A stretch of 64,000 nt of DNA from Epinephelus fuscoguttatus (Eukaryota > Chordata > Actinopteri > Perciformes > Serranidae), in the NCBI RefSeq assembly GCF_011397635.1, contig NC_064753.1, positions 39,661,822-39,725,821 of the forward strand, given 5' to 3'. Of this stretch, positions 28,301 through 35,217 are shown one piece after another. The translations under genes were made by a program, and so were the position numbers. Numbering within the stretch: position 1 is the stretch's first letter; the number at the start of each line of letters is the position of its first letter. The notes under the pieces were generated by a model. It worked only from the letters and a program-made list of their open reading frames with translations, was not told where the DNA came from and ran no database searches.

Positions 28301-31300
28301 TGTAAAAAACATCCCAGTAGATCAGCAGTTTCTGAAATACTCAGACCAGCCCATCTGGCACCAACAACTACGTTCAAAGTCACTTAAATCACCTTTCTTC
28401 CCCATTCTGATGCTCGGTTTGAACTTCAGCAGGTCGTCTTGACCATGTCCACCATGCCTAAAGGCATTGAGCTGCTGCCACGTGATTGGCTAATTAACTA
28501 TTTGTGTTAACAAGTAAATAAACAGATGTACGTATTAAAGTGGCAGTGTTACACTTATAAGATTTAGTTTCCAGATAAACAAACTTAAAACGTTAGGCTG
28601 GCAGCAGTAATGAGAAGAGTGAGACTCACCAGTCAGTGCAGAGCAGCAGCTGCAGCGATGGAGACTGGGTGTGTGGTGTGTTCAAGTGTAATAGGCACTT
28701 TATTGATCCTGGAGAGAAATAACTTTTTTTAACTTTGCTAAATTGCCACAGTAAGTAACAACTCACGTACAGTATAACACAGCATGTAACAATTAGTGAA
28801 TAAAACCCACAATTTGAGAAAACGCGTGGCTGAGACTGTCAGATCCTCTCATTACAAGGTAACTGTGCAAAAGTGTGCATGTTAAGTGGCTCAGTGATCC
28901 GCAGTACGTTCAGTGAACGGATCACTCACTGAAAGTACTGGTACTGTAGCACGCCACGTTCGTTCAGTGCGACTGAACGTACTGCATAGTGAGTGCAGTG
29001 CACGTGAGGCCTCAGCCCCATTTGCCGAGTAGACCAGTTAAAAAACCCTCATTCTAAACAGTGTTCATTTATGATAGCCTATATATAGGACAGGACACTG
29101 AAAACATCATGATTTATAAACGAGTTTATTTTTACAAACGTGTTTGTCAAAGCAACACAGCGCTCCCGGCCGTCTCCACTCCTGGAACTGTAATATGAAT
29201 CGTTCAGCCGTGTATCAGTTCAGTGAGTCGGAGTCGCAGGCTCCTCCCGCCAAGCATTGAACGATTCGATGAACGAAACTTTTGAACGAATCTTTTTAGT
29301 GAACTGATTCTAGTGATTCAGTAACATCTAAAGACCTGCCGTGCCCAACACTACAACAACGCTACTAGTGACAGGCGTCAGTCATTGATACCTTACATAC
29401 ACAGCGCCCTCTGCTGACCAGGTGTTCCACACATTTAAGACACAACCAGACCTGCTAGAAAATAATAAAAATCACATAGACGACATCAAAACAGTCATTT
29501 TAACATATGCTAAAGTCCTTAGCTGTTTCTAATGAGTTTTAATTTTAAATGGGGGGCAAGACATTTTATTCCTTTTTCATGTCTCTGTCTCCAAAACACT
29601 TTTAATGTCTCTGAAGAACACTCAGTGCCACAGCAGTCACCAAAAGTACTTGGTTGGGTTTAAAAAAAAAGGTGTGAAAATAAGTACATTTGTTATGTAA
29701 CTTAAGTAAGTTAATGTCCTTTGATGTATGTCACATGACACATATGTTATACAACATTATATATGAAATATATACAGTGGTGGAAAAAAGTTTTCGGACA
29801 CCCCATGCATTTGTGAAATATTGCATTAAGAATCACTCTTAGGTCTTCAAGTGCAATTTCTTTTAGTACAGTCACAGCCAAAATACTAAATAAATCCTAA
29901 AAAAGCCATTAAAAACTTAAAATTGATTGGTTCCATAAAAATACATAAGAAATTTTGAGTATTGGGTCATTTTGGTACCAGCGATGAAGGTCGTTCTTTT
30001 TATTAAAATACACAATTTTTGTTGCCAAGCTTTGTGTCTACATAAAGCCAGCACATTTGAAAGTTCTTCAGACACAAAAATGGCTAAAACAAGGAACCTA
30101 ACGCAGGAAACATGCCTGAAGATAAAGATTCTCAGCCAGGAAGGGTACAGCTGCCGCCAGATAGCCAGGAAGTGCAGATGCAGTCCTTCAGCAGTTGGAT
30201 ACACTCTGCAGAAATACAGACGAACCAACAGCTTGGAAGACAAACCAAGATCTGGGCGTCCAAGGGTTTCTTCAGCAAGAAATGACCGCATCCTGATCCG
30301 CATGTGCAGGCAAAACCGCCGAATGACATCACAGGAGCTTCAGCAGCAGTGGTCAAACCAAACTGGTGTCCAGTGTTCCACCCGCACTGTACGTGGCCGA
30401 CTTTAGATCATGGCTTAAGGTCCTACAAGGCTATCAAGAAGCCCCTGATCAATGAGAGACAGAGGTTAGCCCGGCGTCGTTGGGCCCAGGCACACAAGAA
30501 CTGGACAGCCAGGAACTGGAAGAAGATTTTGTGGTCAGATGAGTCCAGTTTCCAGCTTTATCTTCCTCCTACTAATGTGAGGGTATGCAGAAGGCCAGGC
30601 GAAGCATTGTCTCCAGCATGTACAGTACCTACTGTCAAGCATGGTGGAGGCAGTATCATGGTTTGGGGATGCATGAGTGCTGCTGGTGTTGGTCATCTCA
30701 CTGTCTGTGATGGCACATTGAACTCTACCAAGTATTGTACCATTCTCGAAACCCACATGCTCCCTTCTGCGCGTGCACTGTTCTGTCGAGGTAAAAACTG
30801 GATGTGTCAACAAGATAATTCCCCTTGCCACACATCCAAGGCCAGTAGAACTTGGCTGCAGGAGCACAGTATCCAGGTCCTAGAGTGGCCAGCTCAATCC
30901 CCGGACATGAGCCCCATTGAAAATCTGTGGTGGATTATCAAAAGGTCTCTTTCAAAGCATAAACCAAAGAATTTAGAAGAATTAAAAGCAGTAATTCAAG
31001 AAGAATGGGACAAGATTACCCCTCAACAGTGTGAAAGGCTCGTGGGGAACATGCCAGCCAGGATTAGAGCTCTACTACGTGCCAATGGCAGGACTACTAA
31101 ATATTAATTTGATGATGTGATGGTTTATTTATTTTTTGTTCAGTTTTGAACACATTCTCTGTTATTTGTTGACTTTGATACCGACAATGTTGAGAACTGA
31201 CATATTGAAACTGTCAAGAATTTAGTTTTGTTAGTTTTTCTTGTAAACAATAAACAAAAAAATATAATTTGTATTTGTTTGTATCTGTCTAATGCAGCCA

Positions 31301-32191
31301 CACCTTTTGAAACACAAAAAAGATTTTTCCACAAATATTTCATGATAATATTTGAGATTGTGTAAAATTTTAAGGGTGTCCGAAAACTTTTTTCCACCAC
31401 TGTACATTTCAGTTACCTGTTTTTCCAGCCGCCAGTACTGTCTCTTCTACCTATAAAAGGATTAACAGTTGTGAGATCACATGTAATGGTAGCTGCAGAC
31501 ATGTCTTTCTCAGAAAGCCAGTTAATATTTTCAAAAATAAGTGGGGGATTGAATGTTTTGATTAATCGACTCTGAGTCAAGGTCAAACTTTTTTTTTGCA
31601 GCACAAAACGGCAAATTTAAAAACACGAATGCAGTAAATCATTTTTGAATACAAGTCAGCAATCTGGCTGATTTGTCCTCTGATCAGTGTTGTGTTTTGA
31701 GATGTCTGGTTTTATTTTTATCAACTTTGCAGTAAATGAATGCACTGAAAGAATAAAAGAACAGACATTTCCTCTACCAGGCACATTTATTGAAGTATCT
31801 TCAAACTCTGATCAGAGAGAAATCTTCAGCAGGTGTTTCTGTAAGCGTGATCTGTGTTGAACTGAGGACAAAAGAGCATGAGCAGAGTGTATGAGCTGAC
31901 ACACACCTGTCACTGTTCAACTTAAAAGGCAGGTCTTATGATGTAAGAGGCTCACAGCGCTCACATTGTGCTTGTGATTCACTCTGTAATGATGTAACCA
32001 GTTGAATCTGTATCTAACCTTGATGTCTCTCTGTCACCCACACAGGAGCAGCTTGCCTTCGAGATCGCCTCACATTTCGCTTCTGTCAGACTCTCCGTTT
32101 GCTCGGCCAGTGCCACTTGCCCAACGTGAGAGCCCAGTGCTGCAAAACCTGTAGCCAGCGTTCCCGCTCCATCAGCACGTCTCGCCCCTGA
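1454..32191 (+). CDS. adamts7: ADAMTS7-type metalloprotease, 3' half of gene (6 exons visible, 5' partial)
   Basis: Spliced CDS: 1454-3223, 4117-4269, 6971-7144, 13299-13445, 17545-17707, 32046-32191 (stop TGA 32189-32191). The first four exons are phase 0/0; the fifth ends in phase 1. All junctions are AG/GT. Domain order read from the translation: C-terminal part of one TSP1 repeat, a long Ser/Thr/Pro/acidic mucin-like region without cysteine, four further TSP1 repeats (each split after its W..W motif), then a PLAC domain. Among ADAMTS proteases a mucin-like region between TSP1 repeats followed by four TSP1 repeats and PLAC fits ADAMTS7, with ADAMTS12 the nearest alternative; the CALML4 and CLN6 neighbours (human chromosome 15, as ADAMTS7) favour ADAMTS7. 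Known family role: secreted zinc protease that cleaves extracellular matrix proteins such as COMP. The signal peptide, prodomain, catalytic, disintegrin and spacer parts lie upstream of the window. A weak ATTAAA at about 32851 is the only poly(A)-like site noted downstream. Confidence 0.88.
3224..4116 (+). other. adamts7 intron, no recognised element
   Basis: 893-nt intron between the mucin exon and the next TSP1 exon. No transposon was recognised. Confidence 0.7.
4117..4269 (+). CDS. adamts7: adamts7 exon: TSP1 repeat core (first after mucin domain)
   Basis: Acceptor gtgggcag|tgc and donor aag|gtgaga; 153 nt, 51 codons, phase 0/0. It encodes [16 protein letters not shown] and [16 protein letters not shown], that is the six-cysteine core of one TSP1 repeat and the opening W..W motif of the next. 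Confidence 0.9.
4440..4830 (+). repeat. Degenerate dispersed teleost repeat with two related modules
   Basis: Two diverged copies of a module lie in direct orientation at about 4487-4572 and 4627-4707. Each has an 'ACAGACATTCATG'-like start, a 'TAATAACTTTGATG' middle and a 'GCGCCACC'-like end. This resembles a common fish intergenic repeat; the class is not assigned. Confidence 0.5.
4917..5428. mobile_element. hAT-type MITE with perfect 8-bp target duplication
   Basis: The ends are TAGTGTTGCACAGTATACC and GGTATCGTGACAACACTA, imperfect inverted repeats with A at position 2 and G at position 5 as in hAT elements. CTTCACAT flanks it exactly on both sides (4909-4916 and 5429-5436). 512 bp, no transposase frame; open frames inside it are chance. 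Confidence 0.8.
5475..6117 (+). mobile_element. LINE 3' end (reverse transcriptase C-terminus), broken copy
   Basis: Fragments in several frames read [17 protein letters not shown], then HELW-type, LRDRV-type and RWRDY-type motifs found C-terminal to the reverse transcriptase of a family of teleost non-LTR retrotransposons. The element ends in a short GGATGGATGGA tail. Stops and frameshifts throughout; clade not assigned. Further copies at 37090-37440 and 62441-62700. Confidence 0.7.
6118..6970 (+). other. Intron, no recognised element
   Basis: AT-rich part of the adamts7 intron before the second post-mucin TSP1 exon. Nothing recognisable. Confidence 0.5.
6971..7144 (+). CDS. adamts7: adamts7 exon: second post-mucin TSP1 repeat core
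   Basis: Acceptor cttctcccag|tgc and donor cag|gtgagt; 174 nt, 58 codons, phase 0/0. Starts [16 protein letters not shown] and ends [16 protein letters not shown]. The usual CSxTCGxG signature is changed to CSKNCEGG, but six cysteines are kept (CSKNC supplies two, then C in VQC, HCR, TCN and QPC). Confidence 0.9.
7636..7669. repeat. (TA)n microsatellite
   Basis: Uninterrupted TA dinucleotide run after a short GT run, in the centre of the fold-back element. Confidence 0.9.
7680..7985 (+). mobile_element. Possible solo LTR-like segment
   Basis: A non-AT-rich 300-bp block starting TGTAGCAACC with an AATAAA near its 3' end and a terminal stretch GCGTCATCCTTTCCACA, a layout like a retroviral-type LTR (TG...CA with a late poly(A) signal). 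No convincing target duplication can be seen in the surrounding dinucleotide repeats, so the call is weak. Confidence 0.3.
8011..9639 (+). mobile_element. Tc1/mariner element, DD38E type, copy 1 (intact)
   Basis: Inverted termini CAGTACAGGCCAAAAGTTTG and its complement, each flanked by TA (8009-8010, 9640-9641). 1629 bp with one uninterrupted transposase. The subterminal sequence is also inverted for more than 200 bp. It is inserted in a (TA)n tract at the centre of a fold-back element. Confidence 0.92.
8424..9476 (+). CDS. Tc1-like transposase, DD38E, intact (copy 1)
   Basis: 350-residue DDE transposase. The start at 8424 ([12 protein letters not shown]) is chosen over an in-frame ATG at 8355 because family members begin just before the paired-like helix-turn-helix. 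Two N-terminal helix-turn-helix regions (about residues 1-115, with GRPR near 59-62) bind the inverted repeats. Catalytic residues: D157 in WSDESKFE, D247 in QQDNDPKHT and E286 in [11 protein letters not shown]. There are 38 residues between D247 and E286, not the usual 34. The [10 protein letters not shown] box is present. No stop or frameshift. Expected activity is cut-and-paste transposition into TA. In fish literature a DD38E group ('Intruder') has been described; assignment to it is inference. Confidence 0.93.
   Translation: MARTNQLTKEKRVAIITLRNEGQSVRKIAKTLNVSPSGVAKTIKRYNETGTHEDRPRKGRPRVTSASEDKFIRVTSLRNGKLTAAQIREQMNATQSSSSRPISRTTVKRRLRESGLHGQIAARKPLLRRGNKQKRFVWAKKHKEWTLDQWKSVLWSDESKFEIFGSNRRVFVRHRKGERMDSTCLVPSVKHGGGGVMVWGCFAGDTVGDLFKIEGTLNQHGYHSILQRHAIPSGLRLVGRSFIFQQDNDPKHTSRLCKGYLTKKESDGVLRQMTWPPQSPDLNPIEMVWGELDRRVKAKGPTSAKHLWELLQDCWKTISGDYLLKLMERMPRVCKAVIRAKGGYFEETRI
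9640..9837. repeat. (TA)n tracts between the two Tc1 copies
   Basis: Two (TA)n runs (about 9640-9692 and 9795-9837) surround about 100 bp of unassigned sequence. Confidence 0.85.
9838..11466 (+). mobile_element. Tc1/mariner element, DD38E type, copy 2 (intact)
   Basis: Same length (1629 bp), same orientation and same termini as copy 1, TA on both sides. Sequence is nearly identical to copy 1, so both insertions (or a duplication) are recent. Confidence 0.92.
10251..11303 (+). CDS. Tc1-like transposase, DD38E, intact (copy 2)
   Basis: 350 residues, full length. It differs from the first copy by six residues: G80R, H174R, S188T, K212N, R236L and I285M. The catalytic triad D157, D247, E286 is kept, with the I285M change next to the catalytic glutamate. 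Start at 10251 chosen as for copy 1; an in-frame ATG at 10152 lies in the 5' untranslated part. Confidence 0.93.
   Translation: MARTNQLTKEKRVAIITLRNEGQSVRKIAKTLNVSPSGVAKTIKRYNETGTHEDRPRKGRPRVTSASEDKFIRVTSLRNRKLTAAQIREQMNATQSSSSRPISRTTVKRRLRESGLHGQIAARKPLLRRGNKQKRFVWAKKHKEWTLDQWKSVLWSDESKFEIFGSNRRVFVRRRKGERMDSTCLVPTVKHGGGGVMVWGCFAGDTVGDLFNIEGTLNQHGYHSILQRHAIPSGLLLVGRSFIFQQDNDPKHTSRLCKGYLTKKESDGVLRQMTWPPQSPDLNPMEMVWGELDRRVKAKGPTSAKHLWELLQDCWKTISGDYLLKLMERMPRVCKAVIRAKGGYFEETRI
11467..11563. repeat. (TA)n microsatellite with GATA end
   Basis: Long TA run, interrupted once, ending in a few AGAT units before the right arm of the fold-back element. Confidence 0.9.
11995..12484. mobile_element. hAT-like MITE, degenerate
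   Basis: Starts CAGGGTCCCCATGGGTCC and ends ATCCAGACACCTTG; ends are imperfect inverted repeats. AAAAGTCTTAAA-type motifs near both ends are also inverted. No clear target duplication. Confidence 0.45.
12485..13256 (+). other. Intron, unassigned
   Basis: No repeat recognised. A 76-codon open stretch without a start (12911-13141) reads [17 protein letters not shown] and so on; not recognised and possibly chance. Confidence 0.4.
13257..13279 (+). repeat. (TG)n tract before an adamts7 exon
   Basis: About 12 TG units, ending 19 nt upstream of the exon at 13299. Complementary to the CA tract on the other side of the exon. Confidence 0.95.
13299..13445 (+). CDS. adamts7: adamts7 exon: third post-mucin TSP1 repeat core
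   Basis: Acceptor cttacaatgtcag|tgc and donor cag|gtacac; 147 nt, 49 codons, phase 0/0. Starts [16 protein letters not shown] and ends [17 protein letters not shown] (TG)n tract ends 19 nt before the exon and a (CA)n tract starts 2 nt after it; the donor is weaker than those of the neighbouring exons because it runs straight into the CA repeat. Skipping would keep the reading frame. Confidence 0.9.
13448..13491 (+). repeat. (CA)n tract directly after an adamts7 donor
   Basis: About 22 AC units starting 2 nt after the exon end, so the 5' splice site is GTACAC. CA-rich RNA near a 5' splice site is known to bind hnRNP L and affect exon use. Confidence 0.95.
13710..15242 (-). mobile_element. Tc1-like DD34E transposon with 260-bp inverted repeats, frameshifted
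   Basis: Termini CACTGAACAAAAATATAAAC and complement with TA on both sides (13708-13709, 15243-15244). The arms match for about 262 bp (13710-13972 and 14981-15242). 1533 bp with the transposase on the minus strand. Confidence 0.9.
13973..14957 (-). pseudogene. Tc1-like DD34E transposase, one frameshift
   Basis: The N-terminal part starts at 14957 ([16 protein letters not shown]) and runs through the helix-turn-helix region to the first catalytic Asp in [11 protein letters not shown]. The C-terminal part, in another frame, has HGGGGVMVW, the second Asp in LQHDNARPH and the Glu in [11 protein letters not shown], 34 residues apart; it ends near 13973. The break coincides with a run of eight C at 14441-14448, so a single-base slip (real or a sequencing error) is the likely cause. 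Otherwise the protein looks full length. Confidence 0.85.
15243..16020 (+). other. Intron, no recognised element
   Basis: AT-rich adamts7 intron sequence with no recognised repeat or exon. Confidence 0.5.
16021..17039. mobile_element. MITE with CTGGGGCC ends and a nested repeat
   Basis: Ends CTGGGGCCATATTCATAAAG and CTGGATACGGCCCCAG are inverted. A second repeat with GGGTCGGGTT motifs fills about 16545-16925; the same family appears inverted near 49640. No clear target duplication. Confidence 0.5.
16545..16572. repeat. 28-bp near-perfect palindrome
   Basis: Arms GGGTATCCACACT and AGTGTGGATACCC separated by 2 nt, at the edge of the nested GGGTCGGGTT repeat. Confidence 0.85.
17545..17707 (+). 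CDS. adamts7: adamts7 exon: last TSP1 repeat core
   Basis: Acceptor tttctcttcag|tgt and donor gctg|gtgagt; 163 nt, phase 0 in and phase 1 out. Starts [16 protein letters not shown] and ends [12 protein letters not shown] 14.3-kb intron full of repeats separates it from the final exon. Confidence 0.9.
17708..21690 (+). other. Start of the 14.3-kb adamts7 intron
   Basis: Mostly unique-looking AT-rich DNA. A TTTATTTAACCAGGAAGGTC stretch at about 18787 and a TCATTTATACCCATTG stretch at about 18850 look like old dispersed repeats. No exon is visible. Confidence 0.45.
21690..22085. repeat. Dispersed repeat containing a 3 x 35-bp tandem array
   Basis: Three units of 35 bp starting at 21699, 21734 and 21769 (AGCAACCTCCGG...CCAACAAA) differ by about one base. 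Followed by sequence resembling a common fish repeat (TTTAACCCACTCGTTTAAAT). Confidence 0.7.
22085..22312. mobile_element. Partial copy of a GTTTCCAC-ended DNA element
   Basis: About 120 bp match, in inverse orientation, the left part of the element at 41165-42032 (shared GGAAATGCTAGGGTCTAGGT and GAGTGCTGGA motifs). Confidence 0.6.
22319..22353. repeat. (AAT)n microsatellite
   Basis: About 11 uninterrupted trinucleotide units. Confidence 0.9.
22455..22890 (-). mobile_element. LINE reverse transcriptase C-terminal relic (L2/Rex1-like)
   Basis: Minus-strand frame 22521-22784 reads [20 protein letters not shown], then KALNDLAP and a PLRS...R motif, the typical end of ORF2 in L2/Rex1-type LINEs. 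Truncated, no catalytic core. Confidence 0.65.
23016..23350 (+). mobile_element. tRNA-derived SINE
   Basis: tRNA-like head with an A box (AGCTCAGTCCATAGGG) and a B box GTTCGAGTCCC at 23071-23081, then a body and a tail with GGGGATTAATAAAGTA. A related minus-strand copy lies near 56165-56375. Confidence 0.7.
23351..25659 (+). other. Intron, no recognised element
   Basis: No exon, RNA gene or clear transposon recognised in this part of the last adamts7 intron. Confidence 0.45.
25660..26540 (-). mobile_element. L1-type LINE ORF1 relic
   Basis: Minus-strand pieces in more than one frame look like an ORF1p: an N-terminal MSRHREKN start near 26500, a coiled-coil-like part with Glu/Lys-rich text ([18 protein letters not shown]), and a C-terminal [20 protein letters not shown] stretch ending in EFDCQTKAP. 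Several stops break it. No ORF2 follows. Confidence 0.5.
26541..27709 (+). other. Intron, weak old repeats only
   Basis: A GGGCCTCATTCACTAATATG stretch at about 26787 resembles an old dispersed repeat. Nothing else recognised. Confidence 0.4.
27710..28114. mobile_element. hAT-like MITE with GGAAAAGTCAT motifs
   Basis: Starts CAGGGTCCCCATGG and ends TATGTGGGAACCCT; the ends are inverted. TGGAAAAGTCAT motifs recur inside. Target duplication not clear. Confidence 0.5.
28115..28875 (+). other. Intron, no recognised element
   Basis: AT-rich, no feature recognised. Confidence 0.4.
28876..29354. mobile_element. Partial hAT-like repeat with inverted motifs
   Basis: Contains repeated GTTCAGTG/CACTGAAC motifs (28908-28975) and a right end TGCCGTGCCCAACACTA typical of a fish hAT-type MITE. 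No matching left end found. Confidence 0.5.
29355..29774 (+). other. Intron, no recognised element
   Basis: No feature recognised between the hAT-like repeat and the Tc1-like element. Confidence 0.4.
29775..31402 (+). mobile_element. Tc1-like DD34E transposon, frameshifted
   Basis: Termini CAGTGGTGGAAAAAAGTTTT and complement, matching over about 28 bp, with TA on both sides (29773-29774, 31403-31404). 1628 bp. Confidence 0.92.
30080..31107 (+). pseudogene. Tc1-like DD34E transposase, one frameshift
   Basis: The N-terminal frame starts [18 protein letters not shown] at 30080, carries the helix-turn-helix and a GRPR motif, and stops near 30406. The rest continues in another frame ([14 protein letters not shown] onward), with Asp in [21 protein letters not shown], Asp in QQDNSPCHT and Glu in [10 protein letters not shown], 34 residues apart, ending at 31107. 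A single lost base near 30400 explains the break. A family distinct from the other two in the window. Confidence 0.88.
31405..32045 (+). other. End of last adamts7 intron
   Basis: No repeat recognised. Ends in a standard acceptor at 32045. Confidence 0.6.
32046..32191 (+). CDS. adamts7: adamts7 terminal exon: PLAC domain and stop
   Basis: Acceptor gtcacccacacag|gagca joins in phase 1. It encodes [18 protein letters not shown], then [16 protein letters not shown], a six-cysteine PLAC (protease and lacunin) domain, and a short basic/serine tail before TGA at 32189-32191. PLAC domains close many ADAMTS and ADAMTSL proteins and papilin. Confidence 0.9.
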
Positions 32192-33169
32192 GCTGACACA
32201 AAGTAACCACTCGTCAACAGGAACACTGAAGAAATATAAACCATCTTTTAAGTTCAACAATCTGAGCCCTTTCCTGAGTTCTTTGCCACTGCAGACTACA
32301 TGTGAATCAGTCCCGCCCCAAAACTCAGCATGTTTGTGCTGGTGACGTCATCATACAGGGCTGATACTGATTGGAGATGTAACGAAGCCTCTCTTAGCAA
32401 AACAATGAGAATGTAAATATTTGTTTGCACTTTTTATATCATGCAGAATCGAGATTTCTTTGTAACATATGTGGTGCTGTGTAAGGGTTCTTCTGTCGAT
32501 GTAGCCAGCTTTATACTGCGTTATTACACATGTAGATAAACCACTCATTAACCTCTACGGTAGGTACAATGCTCTCATTTTGATGACAGCAGCAGAAACT
32601 GAACAGATCTAACAGACAGGGAAACAACTCACTATGTGGTTTTTACGTATATAATGTGGTACAAGTGTTACCAAGTAAAAAAATAAGGCTTCGTGTGACA
32701 TTATAGATAGCTGTTAGCTAAGCCCCGCCCCCTCAATTACTGTAGCTACCATTTAAAATTCTTGGTAATTTCTGAAACAATATATGGTTGATTTCAGACA
32801 AGAGCAGGCTTCTCATATTTAGTCTGTGACTGTTGTTTTAGCCAACAAATATTAAAACATTATCAGCTGTAGCTAGCTAACTATGCAAAGGTTATCTCCT
32901 CAAGCTCTTCAAATTTTTTATGTTTTGATAGGACTTGTTTTAAGATGAGAACCCGGTAAAGGACGTGTGCACTTGATGGCTACGTACGTGATGTTGATCT
33001 CTGTTTATCTGCGCCTAACAAACTATTTGCTGACAGCTTCTCACCCTCAACCAGAGCTACAACAAGTACTTTCTGCCTCAACATTTTAGGAGCCAGCTAC
33101 TAATTACTGGGGGGAAAAATGTAGATTGATTATGCAGGAAGGTTAGTGTAAGGACATGATGGGGTGGTT
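32192..33169 (+). other. adamts7 3' untranslated / flanking region
   Basis: Downstream of the stop. No strong AATAAA seen; ATTAAA at about 32851 is a possible weak site. The transcript end cannot be fixed from sequence alone. Confidence 0.4.
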
Positions 33170-33690
33170 GTTCTGTACAGGCAGGACTGTTTCAAGACAC
33201 TCTGGGAGCCCTAGGCAAGAGGCACCTTGGAGCGCCCCCTTTTCAACCCACAACTGGTAGGATTCGCCTTTCGTTTCTGCTGCTGGTTGAAATCTGTACT
33301 AAAATAGCGTGCTGAATGATTTGTTTTGCTTGCGCAAGAGAGTGAGTGTCCGTACTGTGAGGTACCATAGTACTACGGTACTCCAATAATGCTAGCGCAG
33401 GTGGCAACCAATCATGCGGGACATGGTCTCAATTTGCGTGACGCATGAAAAGAGACAGAAATGCTGTGCAGTCCTGCACAGTATGGGACGTCTGGTCACC
33501 CTACTTAGCCACTCGCAAGCAGCAGCTAGTAGGGGCCCCATTAGGGGGGGATTCCAACGTGTTGTCATTGTTGTAGTGTCTATAGGGGTTCCATCATATT
33601 GTCATTGATATGGACCAATGTCAGCTTGGGGCCCCAGGCAATTGCCTAGTTTGCCTGTCCGGTAACGATGGCCCTGTGTACAGGGACTTA
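33170..33690. mobile_element. Degenerate DNA-transposon-like repeat
   Basis: Contains a GGGAGCCCTAGGCAAG segment near the left and GGGGCCCCAGGCAATTGCC near the right, ending GGCCCTG; resembles a fish hAT-type repeat. No target duplication recognised. Confidence 0.35.
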
Positions 33691-33780
33691 AGCCAGCACC
33701 CCCCCAGTTCCCAAGCCAAGTCCCAATGGATCCAGCTACTGCCGCCCCCCCAAGATGCGTATAGTCATAGCCAGACAAGC

Positions 33781-33802
33781 TTTTTTTTTTTTTTTTTTTT
33801 TT
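33781..33802. repeat. Poly(T) tract
   Basis: Uninterrupted run of T, possibly the tail of a minus-strand retroposon. Confidence 0.8.
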
Positions 33803-33991
33803 ACATGCAACATTTTACATACCGAGAATCACTCTCACTACAGCACCACTGCACTACTTACATGATAGGGCAGTGTCCAGTTACAGCTGATGATATGATT
33901 AGACTATCACTGTTCAGAGGAGGGGTTTAGCAAACACTCAGCTGTTATGTTTAATGTCCACAGCAGCGTGTAAAAAGCCTTTTTTGATGTT

Positions 33992-34341
33992 ACCTAGTTG
34001 TGTCAGTAGCAGTTGTGTAATGTCACACTTTGACTTTACCACACTTCTTTTTTTTATTTTTAGAAGTCACAAAGTAAAATGTAAACAAAAAAAAATGTGG
34101 AGCTGCAGGAAATACTTGGTGCTAGAGGCCACACAGGCTCCAAACATTTCGGGTCAGGTATTGGCAACCTAGTTGTGTCAGTAGCAGTTGTGTAATGTCA
34201 CACTTTGACTTTACCACACTTCTTTTTTTTATTTTTAGAAGTCACAAAGTAAAATGTAAACAAAAAAAAATGTGGAGCTGCAGGAAATACTTGGTGCTAG
34301 AGGCCACACAGGCTCCAAACATTTCGGGTCAGGTATTGGCA
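33992..34341. repeat. Perfect tandem duplication, 2 x 175 bp
   Basis: Copies 33992-34166 and 34167-34341 appear identical throughout, including homopolymer runs of T and A. Confidence 0.95.
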
Positions 34342-35101
34342 GGCCCAGTGCCTTATCTACTTGAATATTGGATCATCTGATACTCTTAGTTTTATTAACC
34401 ACTTGATTTAAATATGAGTCAATTTCAGCATTTCAGAAGAGGCTACGTGTTTTTTGAAGTGAATGTGAAATTATTCAAAAATGGAGGGACTGTCGAAGTC
34501 AGTGTCATATCACATTAGGTTTAGTATACTGTGTAGTAAAGAAGTAGCTTTACTGTATATATAGTATTTTATACCTTTGCAACTGTGGTTTGTCATCTAG
34601 GAAACTGAGTCTGTTACTGACACTCTTTTGTTCTCTCTGCTCGTTCCTGCGTTCACAATCATTGTTAGCACTGACATGTTTAATTACAGGCTGCAGTTAA
34701 GAGTCTTTTCAGCAGGAATTGAAAAGCAGTTCATCGTGTCCTCTTGTATTTCTTTACGCTTTCTAACCTAAAAATAACATTATCAGTAGAAAAGCTTTTT
34801 GCTATATTGAACAAAAAATCAATTTGTTAAGGAGAAAATAGCGGGGGAAATCGATGTTTTCCTTTTGTGAAATACTGAACACTGAGACAAGGTGCCATAG
34901 ATCATCCCACGAATAGAGTTGCAGAAGCAGCATTGCAGCGTTAAAGAAACATTTCTTTGCTGGAGGTGCGAAACGTTAAGCTCTGCAGTTGTGGTTTTGT
35001 ATATATATTTAATTTCACATGTTGCAAAACCTTTCAATTGATGCAATACATGAACCCAGATGCAGTTGGAGTGTAGTTACATCTCACATAGCTGGGATCA
35101 T
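34342..35101. other. Intergenic, no recognised element
   Basis: AT-rich DNA between adamts7 and calml4 with nothing recognised. Confidence 0.45.
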
Positions 35102-35149
35102 GCAGGTATATTTTACTTTTAATGACTATTAAAAGTAAAATATACCTGC
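35102..35149. repeat. Perfect hairpin, 22-bp arms and 4-nt loop
   Basis: Arm GCAGGTATATTTTACTTTTA... (35102-35123) and its exact complement (35128-35149) around GACT. Confidence 0.95.
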
Positions 35150-35217
35150 CTTGTCTACAAATGTTATGTATACATGTAAGAGGCTATTTTTTCATGTATT
35201 TTAAAGTTTAAAGTTAA

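Noticed and set aside
1454..32191. ADAMTS12 instead of ADAMTS7
   Set aside because: Domain layout alone allows it, but neighbouring CALML4 and CLN6 and the PLAC sequence favour ADAMTS7; not fully excluded without an alignment.
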